From JACPNO01 sp963825405 (GTDB taxonomy: Bacteria > Acidobacteriota > Terriglobia > Bryobacterales > Bryobacteraceae): DNA of 64,000 bases. Location of the stretch: assembly GCA_963825405.1 (NCBI GenBank), contig CAWGTB010000003.1:1116001-1180000 (forward strand), written 5' to 3'. Position numbers and translations under genes: made by a program. Shown here one piece after another: positions 24,868 to 33,318 of this stretch (position 1 is the first letter of the stretch; the number at the start of each line of letters is the position of its first letter). The notes beneath the pieces were generated by a model, which was not told the DNA's origin, searched no databases, and saw only the letters and a program-made list of their open reading frames with translations.

Positions 24868-27621
24868 ATGCTAAGCTACCTTAGCTGGATCGGCATGCAC
24901 TGGGTAAGGGCCCTTTGGCGAAGCTTTTTCGATGTGCGTGAGGGCGAGGGTCTGCGCACGCTCTTCATGGGCTTGTACCTCATGCTGGTGCTGTTCGCCT
25001 ACTATATTCTCAAACCGCTTTCGCGCTCCCTGTTCCTCAATAAATTCGACATCGACAAGCTACCCTACCTGTACATTCTGATTGCCGTCGCGGGCGGGCT
25101 GCTCGCCTACGTCTACACCAAAGTAATGCTGCGCTTTTCCTTGCAAGTGGCGGTCACGTCATCGATGGTCCTGACCGTCGTCTGCCTGGTGGCGTTGTGG
25201 TGGCTGATCGGCCTGGGCCAGGCGTGGGTGCTGTACGCGTTCAACATCTGGGTGAGCCTGTTCAGCGTGATGCTGGTGTCGCAAGGCTGGCTGGTAGCTG
25301 CAAATGTGTTCACAGCGCGCGAAGCCAAGCGTCTGTACGGATTGCTGGGGATGGGCGCGGTGGCCGGCGCGGCCTTTGGCGGCACGTTCATCGCGCAGAC
25401 GGTGACCCGGATCGGCTCGCGCAACCAGCTACTGGCCAGCGCCGCGCTGGTGGTTCTGGCGTATGTCGCCTTTCTGGTGGTGATCCGGCAAAAGGGTGTT
25501 TCCCTGGTGGCGGTGCGCGGGGCTGAGACCGAAGTGGAGGAGTTTCAGTTCAGCGACATTCTGCTCGCCATCGGCAAGCACAAGCACCTGCAGGTGATCA
25601 TCGGGATCATCACGGTGACATTTATCGTCGACGTCACTATCGAGTACCAGTTCAATGCCATGGCCAAACTGGCTTACAAGGGCGATCACCTCACTGCTTA
25701 TCTCGGCAATTTTTATGGCGTCTATCTGAATCTGATTACCTTGGGGCTGCAATTTTTTCTAACCGGCATTGTGGTCCGGCACCTGGGAGTGGGCGGGACG
25801 CTGCAGATCATGCCGGTGACGCTCAGCCTGGCCGCGGTGGCTACCTACTTCCTGCCGGGCGTCAATTCCAGCGCCGGTCTGCGACTGCTCGAAGCGGCCT
25901 CCCGCTATACCTTGAACCGCACCGGCATGGAATTGCTTTACCTGCCGCTTCCAGCGGAATTGAGAAACCGTACCAAGGCCTTTGTGGACATTTTCGTCGA
26001 CCGCATGGGCCGCGGCCTCGGCGGTATGGTCCTGATTCTCTGCACGGCGGTGCTTACCCTAAAGCCCACGCAGATCGCGCTGGTAACGGCTGGTTTTTCT
26101 CTGGCCTGGATGGCGCTCTCCGTCCGTGCCAGCCGGGAATATTTGGCCACGGTGCGTGGGCGCCTGGCTTCGCGCCGCCTGGATTTGGAAGAAGCCCGGA
26201 TCTCTTGTGACGACCCGCAAACCCTGACGCTCATCGAGCAAACTGCGGCCGGCGAGAATCCGCGCCAGGCCGTTTACGCGCTGTCTCTGCTGGCAGAGAC
26301 GCCGACCTACGAGATCACGCCGCTGCTGGAAAAGCTGGCGGCTAGCCGTCACCCGGAAGTCCGCGCCAAGGTTTACGATTTGGCGCGTGGCCTGAAATTC
26401 GCGAACCTGGTTGCTTCCGCGCAAGGGGAACTCGCAGCGCCCGGCGATCCAATCGTCGAACGGGCCGCGACGGCGTACCTGGTGGGGCTTTCCGTGGAAT
26501 CTGCGAAGGCGTTTCTGGATTCTCCCAGCATTGCGCGCGGGCATGGCGCCCTTGACGCCCTCGCGTCCCAGACCGATTTGCCGCCGGATGCCATCAGCGC
26601 GGACTGGCTGCGGAGCGCTGCTGCCGATCCGGATCCGCGCAAGCGCGTTTTGGTGGCGCGGGCCGCTGGACTGGCGGGAGCGCCGGGCGTGGCCATCGTC
26701 CAACAGCTTCTGGATGACGACGATACCTCCGTGCTGCAAGCCGCGTGCGTGGCTGCCGGCCTGCTGCAAAACCGCGCCCACGTGTTCGCCCTCACCCTAT
26801 GCCTGACCGACGCGCGCCACCGCGGCGCAGCTATAGCAGCGCTCGCCCAGTTTGGCCCACGCGTCTGCGGCACTCTGTCCGACGCCTTGGCGGATGAAAC
26901 GGCGCTACCTGCTTTGCGCCGCCAAATCCCGCGCGTGCTCAAATTGATTCCCGATCAACGCTCGGTGGATATTCTGGCGAAAGCGCTCCGCCATCCCGAT
27001 CCCGGCCTGCGGCGCGCCGTGCTCAAGGCGCTGAACCGGCTCCGCGAGTCTGCCCCAAAGCTGCGTTTTGACGATCCGCTCATTACGGAACAAACTCAAG
27101 CAGAGGTCCGCCGCTACTTCGAATTGAATGCCGCGCTCGATCCTTTCCGTGCGCAAAAGGGACGCATGAAAGCCGCCAGATTATTGGCACGCAGCCTGGA
27201 AGAACGCATGGCGCAAACATTGGAGCAGCTGTTTCGCCTGCTGGGTCTGCGCTATCCTCAGCAGGAGATCTACTCGGCGTACCGTGCGGTCAGCGGGCGC
27301 CGTTCGGAAGATCATTCGGCCGCCGTGGAATTTCTGGACAGCGTGCTCGAGAGGGACTTGAAACGATTGGTGGTGCCGCTGCTCGATGCGCCGGACCGCC
27401 TGCTGGAAACAGGAAGAACTTTGCTGGGCATCCAGCCCAAGAGTGCGGAAACAGCGCTGCGCGAACTGTTGCACTCGGGCGATTCCTGGCTGGCGGCATG
27501 CGCGGTAGCGGCGGCCGCCGAAATGAAATTGCACGGGTTGGCCCCAGATATCAACGAGGCTGCCCGCAAAGTGGGAGACGTCGGGGACGTAGCGCGGTCC
27601 GCGGCGGTAGCACTGGCTTGA
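24868..27621 (+). CDS. Nucleotide-transporter-like (Npt/MFS-type) membrane protein fused to HEAT repeats
   Basis: 917 residues. Residues 25-430 hold about twelve transmembrane segments; the start (FFDVREGEGLRTLFMGLYLML) and the middle (LKPLSRSLFLNKFD, YLYILIAVAGG) resemble the Npt1/Npt2 ATP/ADP-translocase-like branch of the major facilitator fold. Residues 440-910 are soluble, Ala/Leu-rich helical HEAT repeats, for example VLVARAAGLAGAPGVAIVQQ and RHPDPGLRRAVLKALNRL. In many bacteria this fused architecture also has a cyclic-nucleotide-binding domain at the end; here that domain is the next gene, 12 bases on. A role in sensing or moving nucleotides at the inner membrane is inferred. Confidence 0.75.
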   Translation: MLSYLSWIGMHWVRALWRSFFDVREGEGLRTLFMGLYLMLVLFAYYILKPLSRSLFLNKFDIDKLPYLYILIAVAGGLLAYVYTKVMLRFSLQVAVTSSMVLTVVCLVALWWLIGLGQAWVLYAFNIWVSLFSVMLVSQGWLVAANVFTAREAKRLYGLLGMGAVAGAAFGGTFIAQTVTRIGSRNQLLASAALVVLAYVAFLVVIRQKGVSLVAVRGAETEVEEFQFSDILLAIGKHKHLQVIIGIITVTFIVDVTIEYQFNAMAKLAYKGDHLTAYLGNFYGVYLNLITLGLQFFLTGIVVRHLGVGGTLQIMPVTLSLAAVATYFLPGVNSSAGLRLLEAASRYTLNRTGMELLYLPLPAELRNRTKAFVDIFVDRMGRGLGGMVLILCTAVLTLKPTQIALVTAGFSLAWMALSVRASREYLATVRGRLASRRLDLEEARISCDDPQTLTLIEQTAAGENPRQAVYALSLLAETPTYEITPLLEKLAASRHPEVRAKVYDLARGLKFANLVASAQGELAAPGDPIVERAATAYLVGLSVESAKAFLDSPSIARGHGALDALASQTDLPPDAISADWLRSAAADPDPRKRVLVARAAGLAGAPGVAIVQQLLDDDDTSVLQAACVAAGLLQNRAHVFALTLCLTDARHRGAAIAALAQFGPRVCGTLSDALADETALPALRRQIPRVLKLIPDQRSVDILAKALRHPDPGLRRAVLKALNRLRESAPKLRFDDPLITEQTQAEVRRYFELNAALDPFRAQKGRMKAARLLARSLEERMAQTLEQLFRLLGLRYPQQEIYSAYRAVSGRRSEDHSAAVEFLDSVLERDLKRLVVPLLDAPDRLLETGRTLLGIQPKSAETALRELLHSGDSWLAACAVAAAAEMKLHGLAPDINEAARKVGDVGDVARSAAVALA

Positions 27622-27633
27622 GGGCGAAACATC

Positions 27634-28056
27634 ATGGCGGAACTGAATATTATTGAGAAGGTCATCGCGCTCGAGGGCGTCGAGCTGCTCAAGAATTTGA
27701 GCCCGGAACAGCTCTCGCGCATCGCCTCGATTGCGAAAGAGGTGAAGCATCCGCCTGGCAAGGTGATTCTGGAACCTTCCAAGCCGATGGATGCGCTGCT
27801 AGTGGTGGTGGACGGCTCGGTCGAGCTCAGCCGCGACGGTGACGTGCTTCACGTGGCCAAGCAGAACGACGTGCTGGGTGCCTGGGCGCTGTTCGACGAC
27901 GATCCCATGCCGGTGACGGCCACCACGGTGGAAGATACCCGGCTGCTGCGTATTGCCCGCGACGATTTCTACGACCTGCTGTCGGATAACGTGGAAATCA
28001 CCGCGTCGGTATTCTCGACTCTGGTCAAACGATTTCGCAAGCTGGTAGAACAGTGA
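27634..28056 (+). CDS. CNB-fold (Crp-like sensor domain) protein without DNA-binding domain
   Basis: 140 residues, a single cyclic-nucleotide-binding beta-roll: LKNLSPEQLSRIASIAKEV, then GKVILEPSKPMDALLVVVDG and GDVLHVAKQNDVLGAWALF. The phosphate-binding cassette is not canonical. Where F-G-E-x-A-L...P-R-x-A-x is expected it reads LGAWALFDDDPMPVTATT, with no Glu and no Arg, so binding of cAMP or cGMP is unlikely. It follows the HEAT transporter-like gene by 12 bases and precedes the kinase gene, and may be the separated C-terminal domain of the former. Confidence 0.8.
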   Translation: MAELNIIEKVIALEGVELLKNLSPEQLSRIASIAKEVKHPPGKVILEPSKPMDALLVVVDGSVELSRDGDVLHVAKQNDVLGAWALFDDDPMPVTATTVEDTRLLRIARDDFYDLLSDNVEITASVFSTLVKRFRKLVEQ

Positions 28057-28064
28057 GTGCGGGA

Positions 28065-28872
28065 GTGACCTCTGAGCGAAGAGATCGATCAACTGCGGGC
28101 TGACCTGTCGGCCGCCAACACGCGCCTCGAAGAGGCGGAGAAGATGGCCTCGCTCGGCCGGATGCTGGCCACAATCGTGCACGAGATCAACACGCCCATC
28201 GGATCGATTTTGTCCAACAACGAAGTGGTCGTTCGCACGCTCGACAAGTTGTTGACGGCAGAAACGTTGTCCCCGGAGAAGACGCGCGTCCTGATTGAAA
28301 CCTGCCGCAGCCTGGCGGCGGTGGATGAGATCGCCTGTGAGCGGATTGTCAGCGTGGTGCGCGGACTGAAGACGTTCGTGCACGCGGGCGACGGCGAGTT
28401 TCACCAGGCCAGCCTGCAGGATGCGATGCTGGATACGCTCCGGCTCACGCAAGGAGAATTTCGCCGGCGCATTGTGGTCGAAACGGATTTCGACGATGTT
28501 CCGCCGGTCGAGTGCCAGCCCCAGCTGCTGAACCAGGTATTCCTGAATCTGTTGGTGAACGCCGGCCATGCGATCGCGGGGGAAGGGAAGATCGTGGTGC
28601 GCATGCGGCGGGAGGGGGATCAGGTTCACATTTCGATTTCCGATTCCGGCAGCGGCATCAAGCCTGAGGATCGCGCCAAGATTTTTACATCCGGCTTCAC
28701 CAGCAAGCCGGCCGGCGTCGGGACCGGTCTCGGGCTATCGATTTCGCAGCGCATCGTCGAGCAGGTTCACGGCGGCAAGATTAGTTTCGAAAGCGAGGTG
28801 GGCGTGGGGACCACCTTTCACATTTACATCCCCATTCAACACGCGTGGACGGATGTCCCGCCAAAGGAGTGA
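28065..28872 (+). CDS. Soluble histidine kinase (start uncertain, probable frameshift)
   Basis: No transmembrane segment. The H box is TIVHEINTPIGSILS, N box NQVFLNLLVNAGHAIAG, G1 SDSGSGI and G2 GVGTGLGLSISQRIV, all complete. Coding sequence extends upstream of the first in-frame ATG (28144) as SEEIDQLRADLSAANTRLEE, a coiled coil. That frame has no legal start codon before a stop at 28066. A GTG at 28065 with GGGAG five bases upstream would join it if one extra base near 28070 were removed. I give 28065 as start; 28144 is the conservative alternative. It ends four bases before the response regulator gene. Confidence 0.8.
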
Positions 28873-28875
28873 AAT

Positions 28876-29352
28876 TTGGGTAAGCAAAATGCATCGGTGC
28901 TGCTGGTGGACGACGAAGAGATGGTGCTGACCAGCGTGCGCGCCTATCTGACGTTGGAGACCGAATTCACCATTCATGCGTATTCGGAACCGGAAGAAGC
29001 CGTGAAGTACCTGCAGTCGAATCCGGTGGACGTGGTGGTTTCAGATTACCTGATGCCCCGTATGAGCGGCATCCAGTTTCTGATGAAGGCGCGCGAGCTG
29101 CAGCCCGAAGTGAGCCGTGTGCTGCTCACAGGCCACGCCGATAAGCACAGTGCCATCCAGGCCATCAATGACGTCGGGCTTTATCAGTACGTCGAGAAGC
29201 CCTGGGACAACGCGCAGCTGCTGATGGTGGTGACCAACGGCATCGAGCGCTCGTCGCTGCTGCGCGATCTGCGCAGCACCATTGCCGAGCTGGCCACGGC
29301 CAACACCAGTCTGAAGGATGTGCAAAAACGGCTGCTGAGGGCGTTTCTGTAA
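28876..29352 (+). CDS. Response regulator, receiver domain with coiled-coil tail
   Basis: 158 residues from TTG 28876 (GGAG upstream). The receiver is complete: VLLVDDEEMVL acid pocket, phospho-acceptor Asp in VVVSDYLMPRMSG, Thr in VLLTGHADKHSA and Lys in QYVEKPW. The segment after the domain (SSLLRDLRSTIAELATANTS) is helical, as in RpfG-like receivers cut before the output domain; no output domain is present. It is the obvious partner of the kinase at 28065 and is followed by a methyltransferase gene 3 bases on, which could be the effector or simply co-regulated. Confidence 0.9.
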   Translation: MGKQNASVLLVDDEEMVLTSVRAYLTLETEFTIHAYSEPEEAVKYLQSNPVDVVVSDYLMPRMSGIQFLMKARELQPEVSRVLLTGHADKHSAIQAINDVGLYQYVEKPWDNAQLLMVVTNGIERSSLLRDLRSTIAELATANTSLKDVQKRLLRAFL

Positions 29353-29355
29353 ACG

Positions 29356-30132
29356 GTGGATGACACCAAGCCAGTCCTGGCGCGCGAGATCGAATATCAT
29401 GAGCGGCTGTACGCCGGATTTGCGCAACAGCATTTCGCGCGGCCGGCGGTGCGCGCTCTGCGGGCGCACATGGTGGCGCGGATTCTCACGGTCACGGACA
29501 CTGCCAAGACCGCGCGGACGCTGAGCCTGGGCTGCGGCATCGGCGACACGGAGTTGATGCTGGCGCCTTACGTGTCGGAGTTGGTGGGCATCGATCTGGC
29601 GCCGTCTGCGATCCGGCAGGCCCGTCAGGATGCCGCCAGCGCCGGAGCGGGGAATCTGCAATTCATCGAAGGGTCGCTCGAGACAGCCGCGCTCGCATCG
29701 GAATCGTTCGACCTGATCTTCGCGATTTTCTTCCTGCACCACTTGCCGCAGCCGCTGCTGGAGAGCCTGCCAGGCAGCGTGTATTCGTTGCTGCGTCCGG
29801 GCGGCCAGTTCTACTCGCTCGACCCCAGCCGCTACCGGCTATCGGGCGCGATCGGATCGATCGTGGTGCCGCATTTGATGCGCAGATATCAGTCGCCGGA
29901 TGAGCGGCAGTTGGACCGCGCCTCGACCGCGTCCTTGTTCAGCCGCGCGGGCTTCGAAGTGCAAAGCGGATTTTACGATTTTGTTTCCTCGCCACTGGCG
30001 GGACTCGCGCCGGGTTGGCGCACGGGCTACGCGATGGCGCGGCGATTGGACGATGCGTTAGTGCGCATGCCGCTACTATCCCGGCTCGGCAGCAACTTCG
30101 AAATCATTGCCCGCAAACCTCTGCAACCGTAG
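29356..30132 (+). CDS. Class I SAM-dependent methyltransferase
   Basis: 258 residues from GTG 29356. Motif I is TLSLGCGIGDTELML, the motif II acid is in VGIDLAPSAI, and IFAIFFLHHLPQPLLESL is the Methyltransf_11/25-type segment. The SLDPSRYRLSGAIGSIVVPH region resembles membrane-lipid or quinone-type methyltransferases. Fifth gene of the tight run that starts at 24868. The substrate is unknown. The last 29 bases overlap the opposing nicotinamidase gene. Confidence 0.75.
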   Translation: MDDTKPVLAREIEYHERLYAGFAQQHFARPAVRALRAHMVARILTVTDTAKTARTLSLGCGIGDTELMLAPYVSELVGIDLAPSAIRQARQDAASAGAGNLQFIEGSLETAALASESFDLIFAIFFLHHLPQPLLESLPGSVYSLLRPGGQFYSLDPSRYRLSGAIGSIVVPHLMRRYQSPDERQLDRASTASLFSRAGFEVQSGFYDFVSSPLAGLAPGWRTGYAMARRLDDALVRMPLLSRLGSNFEIIARKPLQP

Positions 30133-30637
30133 TCAGCCGCCCGCCGGCCTCCGTGAATTCGCGCAACGTTTTGGCGGATTGTGCCGCGTCCAGCGTCTGG
30201 ATGGCGTCGGTAACAATGCTCACCGGCTTGCCGAGGCGCAGCAGGCCCATCGCGCACAGGCGCACGCAAAATTCCGTGACTACGCCGTAAACCACGTAGC
30301 GATCGGCCGCCAGGCGATCGAGCAAGGGCGCAAGATCCGGACTGCTGAAAATGTCGAGCTCGTTTTTTTTGACGATGATTTGCTTCTCAGCAAGCAGTTC
30401 CGCGGGTTTGAGCTGGCCCACTGTTCCGATGACGCAATGCGGCGGCCACTGGCGGAATTCGGGATCATCCTCACTGTGGGCGCACATCGAGGAGATCAGC
30501 GGATGGCCGCCCGCCGGCGCGTGGCGATTGAGCCGGATCAGCGCGGGAATCAGCTTTTCCGCGCCTGGCACATAGAGCGCGCCGGCCGGAAAGAGAAAAT
30601 CGATTTGCGTGTCGATGTCAAAAAAAACTGTGGTCAC
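30104..30637 (-). CDS. pncA: Nicotinamidase-like isochorismatase-fold hydrolase
   Basis: 177 residues. Catalytic Asp9 in DTQIDF, a Lys at 90/91 in IIVKKNELDIF and the nucleophile Cys124 in GVVTEFCVR make the isochorismatase-family triad; the His-containing segment ISSMCAHSEDDPEF is in the usual metal-site region but is not an exact match to E. coli PncA. The gene starts inside the stop codon of the nicotinate phosphoribosyltransferase gene (four-base overlap), so conversion of nicotinamide to nicotinate feeding the next step of NAD salvage is the natural role. Slightly short for the family (about 180-215). Confidence 0.85.
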   Translation of the reverse strand: MTTVFFDIDTQIDFLFPAGALYVPGAEKLIPALIRLNRHAPAGGHPLISSMCAHSEDDPEFRQWPPHCVIGTVGQLKPAELLAEKQIIVKKNELDIFSSPDLAPLLDRLAADRYVVYGVVTEFCVRLCAMGLLRLGKPVSIVTDAIQTLDAAQSAKTLREFTEAGGRLTTVAEVCGQ

Positions 30638-31950
30638 GGCAAGTTCCTGCTAGTCTGTTCGATCAGTGTGAGCAGTTCGGCGCTATGCTCCACGCGATAC
30701 GGCTCCGTCATATCCAGACTCCGCAGCGCAGGCGGCAACTTGGCCAGGCATTCAGCCGCGCGTTGGCGGGCAGCCGCCACGGTGGGAAGTGGCTCAATCA
30801 GTTCACCGCCGAGGATCACCGGGCGCAGCAGCGCTTCCCCATTGCCGCCGCAGCACTCGCCCGAGCGCGCCAGCACATCGTGATCCGGCAGTCGAAAAAC
30901 TTGTTTGGCGCCCGGCGAGCTGATCTTGCCTTCACTGCGTTTGGCGGTGTAGCGTTTGATCCCGCACGTATCCATCTCGACCAGCTTATACACTGCGCCC
31001 ATGGCCGGCGCGTCGCCAGATGTCGCGAGCTCAGTACCGACGCCAAAAACGTCGACCGGCGCGCCCGCGGCAAGGATATTGCGAATCTTGAATTCGTCCA
31101 GATCGCTGGTGGCCATGATCTTGGTATCGCGCAGGCCGGCTTCGTCCAAAATGGCGCGCACCTGCTTGGCAAGGGAAACCAGATCGCCGCTATCCAGGCG
31201 CACGCCCCACAGCGGACGCCCCAATGCAGCAGCTTTGCGCGCGCCTTCGATGGTGTCGAACGTGTCGATGAGTTGAACCGTGTGCGGGCCCAGCAGTTTC
31301 TGCAATTGCCGAAAAGATTCATTTTCGTTGGGAAACGCCATCACCCAGGAATGCGCGGCCGTACCGAACACCGGAATGCCGTAGCGGAAACCGGCCAGCG
31401 CGTTACTGGTGCCTGCGCAGCCGCCGATATAGGCCGCACGCGCGCCCAGAACTCCAGCCTCCGGCGTGTGCGCGCGGCGCGTCCCGAACTCCACGATATC
31501 GCGCCCTGCGCCCGCTTCAACAACACGCGCAGCCTTGCTGGCAATCAGAGTTTGAAACGTCAGCGCCGAGAGCAAATACGTTTCCGGCACCTGTGCTTCG
31601 AGGAGGGGCGCTCGCACGGTCATCATGGGCTCGCCTGGAAACAGCGGCGTGCCCTCGGGAACTGCAAAGACGTCGCCGGAAAAACGGAAATTGCCCAGCA
31701 TCTCGAAGAAGCCGGGCGAGACGCCGCCGAATTGTGGCAGGCCGCGCAGATAGTCGATCTCTTCGCCTGTGAACTGCAACCCCAGCAGATATTCGACGGC
31801 TTGCGGCAGGCCCGCGGCCAGTACAAAATTGCGATGTTTGGGAAGCGAGCGGACGGTAAGCTCAAATGTAGCGGTACGAGAGGCGATGCCGGCGTCGAAG
31901 TAGCCGGCGGCCATCGTGAGCTCGTAGAGGTCGGTGAGCAGCGCGCTCAC
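30634..31950 (-). CDS. pncB: Nicotinate phosphoribosyltransferase
   Basis: 438 residues. It makes nicotinate mononucleotide from nicotinate and PRPP, with ATP hydrolysis driving the reaction. The start LLTDLYELTMAAGYFDAG and the segments FGTRRAHTPEAG, GGCAGTSNALAG and VFGTAAHSWVMAF (with the His that is phosphorylated in this family) are characteristic; VRLDSGDLVSLAKQVR and IMATSDLDEFKI are the phosphate-binding strands. It is co-transcribed with the nicotinamidase gene, overlapping by four bases. Confidence 0.93.
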   Translation of the reverse strand: MSALLTDLYELTMAAGYFDAGIASRTATFELTVRSLPKHRNFVLAAGLPQAVEYLLGLQFTGEEIDYLRGLPQFGGVSPGFFEMLGNFRFSGDVFAVPEGTPLFPGEPMMTVRAPLLEAQVPETYLLSALTFQTLIASKAARVVEAGAGRDIVEFGTRRAHTPEAGVLGARAAYIGGCAGTSNALAGFRYGIPVFGTAAHSWVMAFPNENESFRQLQKLLGPHTVQLIDTFDTIEGARKAAALGRPLWGVRLDSGDLVSLAKQVRAILDEAGLRDTKIMATSDLDEFKIRNILAAGAPVDVFGVGTELATSGDAPAMGAVYKLVEMDTCGIKRYTAKRSEGKISSPGAKQVFRLPDHDVLARSGECCGGNGEALLRPVILGGELIEPLPTVAAARQRAAECLAKLPPALRSLDMTEPYRVEHSAELLTLIEQTSRNLP

Positions 31951-31968
31951 GGGAGACTGGCGGCCTTT

Positions 31969-33316
31969 CTATTTTTTCTTGTCATTCGTTGGCGCCGGCG
32001 GCTGAAAGTCCTTGACCTCGGCCGCGGCCTTTTGCAGTTCTTCTAGCGCCTTGCTATCCACTTCGTAAAAGCCCAGCTCGTTTTCGCGCCGCGCGAAATA
32101 ACTGGCGCCCTGCTTGGCGATGATTACTTTTTCATTGCGTTTGCCTTGATTGGAGGTGACCGCAACGTCAAGAACCGCTACGCCGGCGGCTACGTCCAGA
32201 AACTTGACGGACGTCAGATCGCGCAGCTTATCGATCAGCGCCTGCACGCTCGATGGATCGATCTGCTTGGCCCCCGCCATCCACTTCTCGCCGCTCTTTT
32301 GATACACAACCGCGGTGGGACCGGTGCGCACCTCTATTTTGCTCGGCTCGTTAAACCCAAAATCAAACAGTTTCTTATTGCGGAAATCGTCCACGCCTTT
32401 TTCCAGGGATGTGCCCAGGTCCGCGTTCACTTTGAAAACGCCCTCGACGGCCGAGCTGCGCGCGAAATAATTCTTGTCCTTGTCGCGTCGCACTTCGAGC
32501 TGCTGTGTGCCGCCGGAATCGGTGACCATGGCGATGGCCACGCGTTCGCTCGTGAAGAAGGTACTGACGGCTTTCTTCGCGTCGTCCTCGGTCCCCGACG
32601 TGTCCATGCGGGCGTCTTTCAGCTTGCGCACCAACTCATCCACCTGCATGCCGTCGGCGCGCAAAAGCTTGGGTTTCAAAATCTGCCATTCATTCTGCGT
32701 GTTCTTGCCGAACTCGAGCGACTGTCCTTTGGCCTGCAAGTCCACGCGCGTGATCTTGTCCTGGTTGAAGGTCAGCAGGCGCTTGTCGCGCAGGTCTTTC
32801 GACGATTTATCCAGGCTGGATTTGATGAACGAACCGACCGTGAAAACGCGCGCGTCGCCGTCCAGCTTGGCGTAGACACCTGCGCCAGTGGGCGTGTCAT
32901 CGCCCAGGAATAATTTCTGGACCTTGCCGTCTTTGCGCGTGATGTCCACTTCCTGGCTCGGCGTGACCAACCCATACGCCGGCCAGGTCGATGGCCTTAT
33001 CTTCGATCAGGCGGTCGGAATTGAGGGAAGCCAGCGTGGTGACGAGCGACGTGATGGCATCCTGATCCGCCGCCAGAGGTTTGGGCTGGGTGAGATCCCA
33101 TTTGCCGGCATCCGATTTTGTAACGACCGTCGCCTCAGCGCCCTTCTTGAACAGGCGGATCGTTTTGAACTGGTCTTCCGGAATGGTCAGGATTTTCGGC
33201 GGCGCGTCGGCGGCAGGCTTAGCTTCATCCACCTTGCCTCTTTTTTCCGACCAGTAAGCCACGCCGCCCAGCGCCGCCAGTAGCACGGCTGCCACCAGTA
33301 GTCCCCGGAACTTCAT
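31969..33316 (-). CDS. DUF4340 protein of the gliding-type ABC exporter (frameshifted)
   Basis: ATG 33316 opens MKFRGLLVAAVLLAALGGVA, one N-terminal transmembrane segment, followed by KILTIPEDQFKTIRLFKKG and repeated domains of about 150 residues with alternating strands (GKWDLTQPKPLAADQDAITS, NEWQILKPKLLRADGMQVDE, EKWMAGAKQIDPSSVQALID), which is DUF4340. The frame shifts near 32985; the repaired junction reads AIDLAxYGLVTPSQEVDITRK. DUF4340 genes normally follow GldG-type genes, as here with one base between. Probably periplasmic and membrane-anchored. Role unknown. Confidence 0.8.
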
Positions 33317-33318
33317 GA

